Below, piece by piece: positions 48,100 through 57,830 of a stretch of DNA of 64,000 bases. Source of the stretch: Lunularia cruciata (taxonomy: Eukaryota; Streptophyta; Marchantiopsida; Lunulariales; Lunulariaceae); assembly GCA_948567375.1 (NCBI GenBank), contig OX419762.1:31997465-32061464 (forward strand). Reading direction: 5' to 3'. Position 1 is the stretch's first letter; the number at the start of each line of letters is the position of its first letter. The notes beneath the pieces were generated by a model. The model had not been told where the DNA came from. It saw only the letters and a list, made by a program, of their open reading frames with translations, and made no database searches. A program made the translations under genes and the position numbers.

Positions 48100-48816
48100 C
48101 TACCAAAAGGCACATTTTGACTTCTTGCAATAAAATTTCCATTGTCGTAGTTGTCTTAGGACTTCTCGCTCATGATTCACATGTTTCGCCTCTATCTTAC
48201 TATAGATTAAGATATCATCCAAGAACACCACCATGGACCAATCCAATAGTCCATCCAACACCTGATGCATCTGATCCATGAAAACTGCTGGAGCATTAGT
48301 GAGTCCGAAAGGTAGAACTCTCCACTCAAAATGCCCATACTTGGTGCAAAAGGCTGTCTTTTTCACATCCTCCCTATCAATAGGAATTTGCCAATAGCCA
48401 CTACAAAGATCCAGCTTGGAAAAGTAGCGTGCTCCACTTAGTTGATCAAGCAAGTCATCAATCCGAGGCAAGGGACATGCATTCTTCACAATTTGCTTAT
48501 TGAGCCCACGATAATCAATACAGAAACAAAGTCCTCCATACTTCTTTGGAACAAATAGTACCGGTGCTCCCAAAGGAGAGGTACTATGTTGTATGAAGTC
48601 CTTCTCCAACAACTCTGTAAGTGTTGTTCGCAACTCCTTCAACTCCTTTGGTGAGAGCCGATAGATTGGTCTACTCGCTGGAGTACTCCATGGCAATTCC
48701 TTTGGTAGATCATCCAGAAACACATCCACAAACTCCTTAACTATCTGATCAACCATTGCTTGATGAGGCTCTTGGCCCTCCGCAGATTGTTCTTGTGCAA
48801 TCGGCTTGATCCACAC
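48100..48816 (-). CDS. Chromovirus reverse transcriptase domain, 238-codon open frame
   Basis: The best preserved gene piece in the window. It shows [69 protein letters not shown], the catalytic Asp in [13 protein letters not shown], the [24 protein letters not shown] block, [10 protein letters not shown], and the FLDDILIYS box with both catalytic Asp (about 48205-48230). RT copies element RNA into DNA inside cytoplasmic particles. Compared with the 61.5 kb copy, about a dozen residues after LPKEL (the HFDCS..LLPG segment) are missing in frame. The frame ends at the C-terminal side of RT where the polyprotein is broken, and the first codon is simply the first Met, not a real start. Confidence 0.92.
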   Translation of the reverse strand: MWIKPIAQEQSAEGQEPHQAMVDQIVKEFVDVFLDDLPKELPWSTPASRPIYRLSPKELKELRTTLTELLEKDFIQHSTSPLGAPVLFVPKKYGGLCFCIDYRGLNKQIVKNACPLPRIDDLLDQLSGARYFSKLDLCSGYWQIPIDREDVKKTAFCTKYGHFEWRVLPFGLTNAPAVFMDQMHQVLDGLLDWSMVVFLDDILIYSKIEAKHVNHEREVLRQLRQWKFYCKKSKCAFW

Positions 48817-49400
48817 CGCAAATACAGACTTATCTTCCTCCTAAGCTTGCTCTATGGCTGCTTTACTAACAAACTTCCATTCTAGGGATTCACCTCTCTT
48901 CCAAGCTTGCTCCCTAGTTGCCTTCTTGGCAAAATTCCCATCTTGGGACTCATCTCCCTACTTGGTTTGCTCTATGGCTACCTTCTCAACAAACTTCCCA
49001 TCTTGGGACTGATGATTCTTAAGTGTCCTACTTAGAGGTGCCAGACAACCTAATCGGAAATTACTACATTGGTGTTGTACTTGAATTTGGCGTCGGGTCC
49101 AATCAAATTGAACCATATGATATTCAAGCCAAGGTAGACCCAAAATGATATCATAGTGTAGAGGTGCCACTACAAAGCTCATACACTCCAAATACTATTT
49201 CCCAATCTTGAAGGTAACAAGATGCAAGGTGCGGAATGCAGAACCCTTTCTACCTTCCGCCATCATCAAACTACTTCCAATCACTGGCTTGATAGGAATA
49301 CCCAATTCCTTTGCTACTTACATAGACATGCAATTCTCTGAACTTCCAGAATCAACCAAAATCCTACAACCCCAATTAGATATTGTACCTTGCAAGTGAA
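48817..49400 (-). pseudogene. Chromovirus aspartic protease and protease-RT linker
   Basis: LVDSGSSENCMSM places the catalytic Asp-Ser-Gly at 49345-49353 on the minus strand. After a frame change, VVAPLHYDIILGLPWLEYH (49191 frame) is the ILG-type flap/C-terminal signature of retropepsins in this family. The linker to 48817 is hydrophilic and contains imperfectly repeated blocks (QDG/W-type words near 48880-49010). The protease would process the Gag-Pol polyprotein. Stops separate the two halves. Confidence 0.85.
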
Positions 49401-50636
49401 GCAAACTTGCATAGGTCGAGCATTCAATCCCATTAGAACTAATCAAGCTCCCAATAGGCGGCTCAAAATCTCCTATTGGGATTTTTTGTTTCCTTGATCA
49501 TTCCACTCCACAACCTCCACCTGGGCAACTTGTCAAGGTTGTCTATTCTTGAGTGGACATTCAATAATTTGATGCCCCAATTGGTGACAATAAAAACAAC
49601 CACCATTTTGTCACAATTTCTCTTTATCTACCGTGCCAAGTGGTCTTTGTTGAATGACATCAATCTCCATTGGTGCTGGCTCCTCCACTTGTGTGTAGTG
49701 TATTGGTAGGCTCTATCAAGGTCGAGGTCAAGGTCAAGGTCAAGTTGTTGCTACCACGGAATCAAAATGTTTGGCCAACCGCATGGCTTCTTCCAAGTGT
49801 TGTGGCTCTTGCATGGTTACCTCTTAATTTGGTTCTCGCCTTCAAGTCCCTCATGAATCGATCTAGAGCTTCACCTTCCAATATATCTGGAATTTGCATG
49901 ATGGTGTTTTAGAACTACATGATGTAACTTCTTATAGAGCCAATGTGTTTCAACTCTGCCAACTTATCCCGTGCAGCTTGTGTGGCATTTATAGCTTGGA
50001 ACCAACTAATTATTGCACTCTTGAATTCTGCCCATGTCAAGATTACTACAACCATTTGTTGTTCAGCTCGCTCTACTTGAAATCTCCACCATAGCTTTGC
50101 TACTCCATCCAATTGGCTAGAAGCCAAGAGAATCTGTTTTTGCTCGTCTTGTAGATTGGTAGATTCAAAATAACGTTCACAATCAAACACAAAGTTCTCC
50201 ACTGCACCTGGAAGATTCTTGCCTTCAAATACCTTAGGTTTAGGGAATCTGATTTGATCTTCTCCTTCTCAAATTGGTATTCTCTCCACCTGCTCTTGTC
50301 GTCGAAGATCTTGTTCAATCAAGTAAGGTGCTCGATTTATTGTTGCATAGCAATGAAAACATGGGGTATTGCCGCTATGGTTGCTACTCTATCACACCAC
50401 TCCTAATCTATCTAATTTACTAACACATAGAAACAACACGTCCACCGTTCTCCATAAGTTATGATTGGAAGCACCAAGGGTTCCTCAGATATGGTGATCA
50501 TATGCAAAAAATCTTGTCCAAAGTGCAAGTTGATGAATTGTGTGAAATGATGCTTGGGTAGTATTTGGACGCAAAAATCCCAATGGTTTGGTGGAAGTGT
50601 ATTTGGTGGTCCATAAATTCCATCCATCCCATTCCT
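49401..50636 (-). pseudogene. Chromovirus gag with CCHC knuckle, broken
   Basis: Translation starts near the primer site (frames from 50627 and within 50874-50485). It passes a linker with PKPKVFEGKN-like sequence and then the gag core at 50202-49915: ENFVFDCERYFE, LASSQLDGVAKLWW, WAEFKSAIISWF. The nucleocapsid knuckle CFYCHQLGHQIIEC (CX2CX4HX4C) is intact at 49557-49598 on the minus strand. Several stops lie between these parts. Gag forms the particle and binds element RNA. Confidence 0.88.
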
Positions 50637-50648
50637 GCTCTGATATCA
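50637..50648 (-). other. Primer binding site, initiator tRNA-Met type
   Basis: On the element strand the bases following the 5' LTR read TGATATCAGAGC, one change from TGGTATCAGAGC, the complement of the 3' end of plant initiator tRNA-Met. The position directly next to the LTR supports the LTR boundary at 50650. Confidence 0.9.
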
Positions 50649-50649
50649 A

Positions 50650-51049
50650 TGTAAAAGACCGAGACCGAGGAGAGAAATAGGAGAATGGAAACTCACATTG
50701 GGACACTTGAATAAAGGAAAATTCCAAATGCCTAGCATGAGCTTTGGCTTTGGTATTTATAGGTAGCATACAAGGCCTTTGAGAAGCTTCTTCAAGCCGC
50801 TTTCTTAGAGTGCAAGCTAAACTAACTAGGAAGCTTCTCAAGAAGCTTCCTTCTAGAAGCCACTTACTTGGCATGCAAGCTAAGCTAGTTGGAAGCTTCT
50901 AGAAGCTACTTACTTGAGGTGCAAGCTAAGCTAGCCAAGAAGCTTCCCAAGAAACTTCCTAGGTACTTCCAGAATATTCTAGGCTAATTTGTCTTATGTG
51001 CTACTTTGTAAGCCCAACTAACTTTGTCGCTAAACTCCATATTGTTACA
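50650..51049 (-). repeat. Chromovirus 5' LTR
   Basis: 400 bp. On the element strand it has a TATAAATA box (complement of 50754-50761). GAAnnTTC clusters lie about 70-150 bp upstream of it, at 50830-50858 and 50892-50904. A 13 bp deletion relative to the 3' LTR removes part of the middle cluster. Confidence 0.95.
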
Positions 51050-52672
51050 CTCCCCACCTTGAGCTTCCAGAGGGTTGTATCACATCCATAGATGGACTTC
51101 GTGTTCTTGGAGTGCCAGTAGGATCGGAGGATTTTGTCACACTCTTCTTAGACGTTGCTCTTGTAGAGGATGTTCTCCATGTGGATGACCTTCCATTACT
51201 AGGAGATCCGCAGGTGGCATTTGGTATACTCTCTTCCAGTATTGCTCGTCGACCATCCTACATCAAACGTACAGTTCTCCTCTCACCATCCTTCTTATCA
51301 TGTTTGAGAGCATTTGATAGGAGGATTATGGTAGTCTTTGGTGATATTATTGGACCAGGGACTTTTGAGTGTGTGATAGCGGATTTGGCACGTAGACAAA
51401 TGGCTCTTCCGATCTCATATGGGTTGGCTTGCTTTCTATGGGGGAGACAACACCTATAGCATTTTTGGGTATTTGGGCTCTCTTGGCACCTCTACTTTCC
51501 TCTCATTTTGTGGTTGTTGATAGGCGGGTTTTGGAGACTTATGTGACAGAGGTGGAGGGAGGATCCTTTTCTCTCCAAGTGTTATTGCGGTAGACGAGGA
51601 AAGATAGTCTATCCCAACGAGCACGAGATGATTTTCCACCTTTTGCTTCACTATCGTCAGATTGGACTAGAGGTTTACAGTCTTCCTTGATGGAGCGACC
51701 GTGTGAGCATACGTTACATTCTCTCTTAGTCGACTCATCCATTCCTCAGGCTACTAGAGCACGTCTTTGCTCTTGCTCCGGCAAGGGTGCAGGCTCTTGG
51801 ATCCTAGCTCGACTGTGCTTTAGGGCTTTCTGACTCGCACCAGCTACTTTCTCTACAGTGATGAGGTTTTGCCTAGGTTTGGTCCACCCATCTGCATCTT
51901 CATTACTCACTTGTGAGTGTGGTTCTACATTAGATGCAACAACGGTCCACATGACACAGTGTCCTTTTGGAGGACAGAGGATAGCTACCCATGATGCCAT
52001 TAGAGACATAGTGTTTGCTATGGCACGAGAGAGTGGATACTTGGCTTAGAGGCAGCGTTTGTATGCTTTGCAGACGACATGTGTCAAGGCAGACATATAC
52101 TTGGTACGAGATGATCAGGTGACAGTAGCGGATGTCGTGGTTACAGACCCTACGTGGGATACAGTTTCGGAGGGAGTGATTACCTATCCCTTGGATGGGC
52201 AGCGAGTGCAGTAGCAAGTTGCAAGGTCTCCAAGTATAGGGGCATGCAGCGAGGTCACCTGTTTGTTCCTCTAGCCTTGGAGTTATATGGAGCGATGGAC
52301 ACGGCATTTGACACATTTGTCAAGGAGTGCACGAGAGCTTATCATATTAGGTGTCATGGGGTACCATTCTCACTCTCACTCTTATACTTTGTAGTATATT
52401 TTAGACAGCGTGTGTCCATTGCTCTACAGAGCGCAGTGGCGGGTGCAATCCATAGGAGAAAAATCACATTAGATGATGTTTTTTCAATACTCCAATTGTG
52501 TGTAGACTGTATGACTTGCATAGCTCGAATATCTTAGGTGCTGTAGGGCAAATTTGTCATATGGACTCTATCGAGACTTAGCCCCATGTTACCTTTTTTG
52601 TTTCTCCCTTGTACGGGTTGATGGGGTCTTCCCATCCTTCGTTTTTCCTACGCGGTCGCCTTTCTTTGATTT
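51050..52672 (+). pseudogene. R2-like LINE ORF, 3' part, with 3' untranslated tail
   Basis: The RT C-terminal side resumes with GLRVLGVPVGSEDF, DDLPLLGDPQVAFGIL and ARRPSY near 51095-51260. After stops and shifts a zinc motif appears, CECGSTLDATTVHMTQC (Cys at 51912 and 51918, His at 51948, Cys at 51960). It is followed by HDAIRDIVFAMAR and then KADIYLVRDD with VADVVVTD (52088-52150), which resembles the Asp-rich core of the C-terminal restriction-like endonuclease in R2-group LINEs. That last match is by eye and tentative. The tail from 52560 ends cgcggtcgcctt (about 52661-52672) with no poly(A), identical in position to two other copies. Stops at about 52048 and 52216 disable it. Confidence 0.8.
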
Positions 52673-54916
52673 TTGTCTGCGCACCATTGTCATAGTACAC
52701 AAAATACAATTGTGGACAAATTTCAAGCGATCTCCCTGACTATCTCCAGGTTGTCATATCGTCAGTCTACTGATTGCGGTAAATGCTCGCAAATTACGCG
52801 AATGGCCGTCAACTAGCTTTTCATCCCAAACTAATCATAGGTTTCCTGAAGCCAGAGATGCCTTCACCCTAACTTCTAAATCTTCTAGTGGAACATTAGA
52901 TACTGCGCCGCACTAAATCTGCAGCCTTCAAGCACGCCGAGCTCGCGACACCTCGAACCCACTCAACGGCAGTTCGAGGGCTGGTGGATTGGTTCGCACC
53001 CACTGCTTCTGCGCTGACCACTCAAGAAGCAGATCGATTTTACTTGCATGCCTGTACGAGAGGCGCCAGTCTTGCAATATACGGTGTATTCTCCAGGTGC
53101 AAGTTGTGCAGTAGACAGGCGGCCACGTTTGGGACTGTTAGAAGGAGAATGAATTGCAGAAGATTCATAATCTTGCTCAGTCAATTGATCGCATAGCCGT
53201 TCAGGACCAGAACTTGCAACTGATTTATGAACGGAATGTCATCATATGTCGGAACTGGCAACGTTGCAGAAACTGCTCCAAGTTGAGTCTCCTTTCACGC
53301 TTTTATTTCCTACAGGAAAGACGAAAGATATAGAAATGAGTAAACAAGACAGCAATACGACGAGAATGAAACGGGCGAAAGTATAGACATAGCGTAATCA
53401 CCACGAAGTGCAGCGCTTCCGTTTTTCCATGAACGGGCTAAATGTGCATCCCCATCAAATCTCAGAACCAGATCTGCAACTTATGTATGATAAGCACAGA
53501 ATCAGATCTGCGGCAAAGAAAAATATTCTATTGATTGAGCGAACTCCTCACAATCGGAGAATGATCGGAAAAAAGTCGTCTCATGTAGTTGATATGGAGA
53601 ATTTTAGGTTTTTCCATCTTGCTGTGAGAAGAATTTAATCACTTGCAGATATGTGTCCGTAAATATAGGGAGAAGGAAGTCAAAGAAGGAATGGCGTTTT
53701 CATTCCAAATTTAACTTCCGTCGGAGAAATGTGTCACGAATACCTCTCTACTTTTCTAATGCAACCCCAAAATCCAAGAACGATAGAAATAATCCATTTC
53801 TCAGTGTGGGCTCCTTCTCACGTGCCATAGTTTCGAGGGATCTGTCATGACATCGCTCGCCTGCTGTTGCCTGTAAGTATGTAGAGGTGGACTGGGAGCT
53901 CAAAGAATCGTGTGATCCCGCTTCCTGTTGCTTGAGTTCCAAAAACGCACAAAGGTCCACCTACACCTGAGCGAATGAGCATTGCGGAAATTTCACTGAC
54001 CCGATGGATAGTATGCAGCCAAGAGGAGTTTCAAGCAACTGGAAGCGTAATCCCTCCTCATGCATACCTCTGTGTTTAAGAAATTTTTATGCAATGTTCT
54101 CCGTGCAGAGCTTGTCGATGTTGAATTATGGAAAAGTTCTGTAGTGGTAAAATTGTTGCCTACTGTTGTTCAATCACGTGATGAATACTATTGTAAGTTT
54201 GTGCTTTCCCACACTTCTCGCTGATGAAAGTCTTTGTTTTAGGTTTCTTTTAGACGGTTGACTTATTAGACTCAAAGTCCGAGAATGAAGAGTAAATAGA
54301 AAGGTATGGTACATCTTGCTGCCTGCATTACAACTTGGTTCAGCAATGTGCAACAGTGAATGATTTCTATTCTTCCAAGAAAAGGTTATTGGTATTGCAT
54401 CGACAATCCACAGCAGTGCAGCATGCGGAGTGGGAAGAAGATATCTCAGTGAGCCTTTTAGCTCGGACCTCTTGTTCCGAGGCTCAAGGGTACAGCGTTT
54501 CAATTGAACGACCACAATCCATCTGTTTTGTACCTGCGTCACATGTCGAAATGGCGTCGAAGATTTAGAATCTCTCCCTGGTCCGATAGGTCTCGTTGTA
54601 TCACAGTCATGAAAGATGAGAGCTGGAAACATACGTTGCAATCTTCCAGTCGCAGTGCTTCTTTCCGCCTGCCAGCACGAAGATAGTCAGCATTGAATAT
54701 TCTGAGCTGAAATCTCGGATTCAACAAGCATCTTAGGAAATAGAAGTTCATGTTGCTCCTTTACACTCATGTAAATTAGGAATCATGATGTTGGAAACAA
54801 ATCTGCTCGTCATTTGCCTCAGCACTTAAAGTGTGAATTTAATACATCATTGTTTCGAGTGTAAGTCCTGCAAAACCAATGTGTAATGTATGTGCGGGAT
54901 ATTTGTATGGACAGAT
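52673..54916. other. Gene-free CpG-containing island
   Basis: No gene recognised. The longest frame, 54174-54641 (-, 155 residues), and those at 53408-53638 (+), 53653-53850 (+) and 52963-53184 (-) show no family motif. The texture resembles the carboxylesterase region, so a decayed host locus is possible. Confidence 0.4.
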
Positions 54917-54985
54917 CTACTGAGTTTATGTGACTCAGTAGCTCTAGAGGATCTAGAGAGAGCTATATAAACTATATTGAATAGG
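54917..54985 (+). promoter_or_regulatory. Inverted repeat followed by TATA-like box, possible solo LTR promoter
   Basis: ctactgagt (54917-54925) pairs perfectly with actcagtag (54933-54941) around ttatgtg. A second imperfect palindrome, ctctagaggatctagag, follows, and agctatataaac (about 54961-54972) looks like a TATA box. This order of short palindromes, TATA box and pyrimidine-rich downstream sequence is LTR-like, but no partner repeat is in the window. Confidence 0.35.
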
Positions 54986-55689
54986 ATACACACATTTGTG
55001 AACTGTACATGTACGGAGTGTCTCGTCACTGCACTGAATTAAAGACTTATCTGGATCTACGTTGGTGACTTCGAGGACTACAGGGTACGAAACCCCGAGT
55101 ACTTGTCATCTGAAGCATCGAATAAGTGATTCTTCGGTAGGTATCCAAAACAGAACCGACAGCCTAATGTTTCCTCACACATGTTCTCAGGTTCAATATG
55201 GGTTTCTACACACAATTAGACTAAAGTGACACATTTATGGTTTCGTAACTAGGAGAACGGCCTAACGCAAGAGGAGAGCTTTTAGGATTTTACGATCGCC
55301 TTTGTTCTAACACATGAAGGAGCGCCAGGAACAAATGTCCCCAGCTCCATATATATCCCAAACATCGCAGAATATGTGTTTCTCTTTGTCCAAGGACATG
55401 TTGTTCATTTTCAGCGGATGCTCTACAATTTCACGTCTACCTCGTAACGATTCAGCGGCTAATTTCAAGCCCACGTAAGAAAAAATTGTTCCTTAAGCAG
55501 AGTCTGAACCTAGTAATTCCAAAATATAACTGGAAACATGGAAATTAAATTCCATAGCCAATTCCAACATGGAGTTGAAATTCCATGCATATGAACCCGC
55601 TCAAAGATCTACAATGGCACGCCGTAATCAGAGAGAAAAGTGTAATGCTTACCGAGACGCAATTTATCTCTTTCCAGTACACCTTCTCC
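54986..55689. other. No recognisable gene
   Basis: Island sequence that turns AT-rich near 55500. The frame 55569-55754 (+, 61 residues) has no known motif. Confidence 0.35.
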
Positions 55690-55885
55690 ATATGAAAGGT
55701 CCAGAATACTTTTGCAAAAATTTCTTTTACACCCTCTTGAATTCTCCACTATGAAAGGTCCAAAATAAATCTTGCAAAAATTTCTTTTGCACCTTCTTGA
55801 ATTGACTAGAATAAGACAACATTATCCAATCACTTTGAATTGAGTAGAATCAGACAACATTATCCAATCACTTTCCTTGAAGGAC
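55690..55885. repeat. Two adjacent tandem duplications
   Basis: A unit with atgaaaggtccaaaat, cttgcaaaaatttcttttgcacc and cttgaatt occurs twice (about 55692-55750 and 55751-55803). It is followed by a 38-43 bp unit containing agacaacattatccaatcac, also twice (about 55804-55882). The copies differ at a few sites. Confidence 0.85.
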
Positions 55886-56092
55886 TCTACTTTCTTCTTG
55901 CATTGCCTCTTGTTATTACTCTCCTTTTGTTTTTTTGGGTTTGCTCCACTCAAACCATAATAATTGCTCTTACCTAAACAATTCCATGAGTTGCTCTTCC
56001 TTCACTTCTGTATATCACCTCCTTGTGCCTTCTTCAATTTCCTATGAATGCTTTGAAATATAGGAAGATAAAAATGAATAGATAAAAGTAGA

Positions 56093-56818
56093 CTAAATAC
56101 AATATACCAAATGAAATGGAGAATATCCTGCGGATATCTTCATGCTTGTCCTATACTCCCACAAAATCACATGAATACTCTTGTCCCAATGATGTTCTAC
56201 CTCTTCCATTTCTACATCTTTGGCCAAAACCATGCACAATATTTTATTGGTTCTCTTTGCCAAGCCATTGGAGTTTGGCTTATAGGATGTAGTCACTCTA
56301 TGTATGATAGAAAATTTTTGTAACATGATTGTAGTGATACTTCTTGTAAACTCTACTCCTCTATTAGAAAACAACTCCAAAGGCAACCCACTTGGTAAAG
56401 TAATAGGTAACTACCATAATGTACCAATTCTTTGTTGTGGTTCTATTGAGATGACCTCTAAAGCCAATTCTCCATTTCTCAAATGTTCCTAGGAATGGAA
56501 TTGATCTAAAAGGTAGAGTAGAGGTAGATTTCCTAGCAAAAGCTTACAAACATTACAAGCTTTGCAATAATCAAGACAATCCTTGAAAATTCCACTCCAC
56601 TGGTAACCTATATCTAGAATCTTGAAAACTGTCACCTTTCTTGCAAAGTGATCCCCATATATCAAACCATCATGAAACTCCTTCATAAATAGCATAGACT
56701 CCTCTTTATACATTGCTCTTTGAAGTAGACAATCTGCTTTGTGATGAAAAAGAATATTTTCCACCATAGTGTAAGGTGCAACTCTTGTGCAAAAACAACA
56801 GCAAGAAGAGAGTATCAA
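56093..56818 (-). pseudogene. Ty3/gypsy integrase fragment
   Basis: The frame 56818-56489 carries the zinc-binding domain: EFHDGLIYGDH (His pair), YQWSGIFKDCLDYCKACNVC (CX2C). The frame 56386-56093 carries the end of the core: SNRGVEFTRSI with the second catalytic region, then YKPNSNGLAKRTNKIL, where Lys replaces the usual Glu of the ER-N motif, and YSPFHLVYC. The N-terminal half of the core between 56489 and 56386 is missing or unreadable. It differs in sequence from both the chromovirus and the 20 kb copies. The fragment abuts an LTR-like block at 56820. Confidence 0.85.
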
Positions 56819-56819
56819 A

Positions 56820-57400
56820 CACTCATAGGAGGTTTTACCACAAATAATTGTTACTCAAAATCACAATTCTTTAGTTCTAGTCCAAATTGACATCAATTGT
56901 GATGATTTAGTTGATACAAGGATGTCTACTTTGTCACAAATTGACTTTGCCTTGGAATTTTATTCCACCCTTCCCACAAAGGTACAATCTCCCAATTCAA
57001 AGCAACTTTGCATAAACTTCTTGTCTACGGCTGCAAATGATAAATATTGATAACAATACAATCACATTTATTCATCAAGGTATTGCTTCTAATATGCTCC
57101 ACTCATGATCAAACACATAGAATGGAATTTAGAGTTATACAATGTAACATCTAACACTCCTTCACTTGCAGTCCAAATTTCTTCATGCATTCATAGGTAT
57201 TTAGAAAGGAGTTCAATTGACACTCATAATTACAAAAATGATTGCATTATATCTGCACTTTGCTTTATTCTTCTTCTACTCGTTATTCAATACAAAACAC
57301 TCTAAATGACTACTCTAAATAGTCAAATTACTTCAAAGTTACATAAACTACCTAAACTACTTAGTTGTTACAATTTCTTCCACCAATGTTGCAAGTATGA
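56820..57400 (-). repeat. Gypsy-associated repeat, partner of 6000-6750
   Basis: Shares ordered blocks with 6250-6600, including caattgtgatgatt, tatttattcatcaaggtattgcttc-like and gatcaaacacat. As at 6 kb, it lies 3' of accessory-ORF sequence on the minus strand. Ends are not definable. Confidence 0.5.
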
Positions 57401-57830
57401 AGCAACTCAACTTACAAAACCGCTACCCTAGTCTATAACTTCTATTGACTTGGATCCAATCTGAGTACTACTTTTTCTTTGGCTTCCTCACCTGAAGTAA
57501 CTATGAGTGTTTGTTGTGCTTTGGTTTAGCATCTACATCTATTGTAGTCACATCATCTGTCTGCACTGTAACTAAAGTGATAGGTATCCTGAAAATATCC
57601 TCCTTCCCTATTCTACCTTTCTCCAATGACTTAGATAACTTAGCCTAAGTCACCTGCACTATGATCTCACCTACTTTGGATTAGGTCACTGTTTGCTCAC
57701 TTAGAGTAGTGGCAAGACCATCTATATTCATTTTAGTTAAGTCTAATCTTAGGCAAATATTATCTCCTACTTCTACTGTTTTCCTATCTACTTGATCACT
57801 AAGGTAAATTGATAAGTTATTCAGGTCTTG
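57401..57830 (-). pseudogene. Accessory coiled-coil ORF, copy 5, C-terminal fragment
   Basis: The minus-strand sequence aligns with 6800-7200 of copy 2: ttaagtctaatcttaggcaaa against ctaaatctaatctaagacaaa, followed by the same tttcctatctact word. Only the C-terminal coiled-coil part is present, with stops. It gives the family a fifth member and links this locus to the 0-22 kb tract. Confidence 0.55.

Larger units (their letters stand above)
45485..51049 (-). mobile_element. Ty3/gypsy chromovirus with two LTRs, inserted in the LINE
   Basis: The LTRs at 50650-51049 (5') and 45485-45888 (3') are about 93% identical by eye, with one 13 bp indel. Each has TG..CA ends on the element strand (TGTAACA..TTTTACA). 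A primer site resembling TGGTATCAGAGC, the initiator tRNA-Met type, adjoins the 5' LTR at 50637-50648. A purine tract, GGCGGGGGAATA, adjoins the 3' LTR (45889-45900). Internal order is gag with CCHC, protease, RT, RNase H, integrase, chromodomain, the chromovirus plan. Removing the insertion plus five bases (ctccc at 51050-51054, matching gtcca at 45480-45484 at three positions) restores the LINE reading frame. Confidence 0.95.

Noticed and set aside
54174..54641. 155-codon minus-strand frame as a host gene
   Set aside because: No motif, no neighbouring exons and no recognisable homology; in sequence of this composition such a frame can occur by chance.
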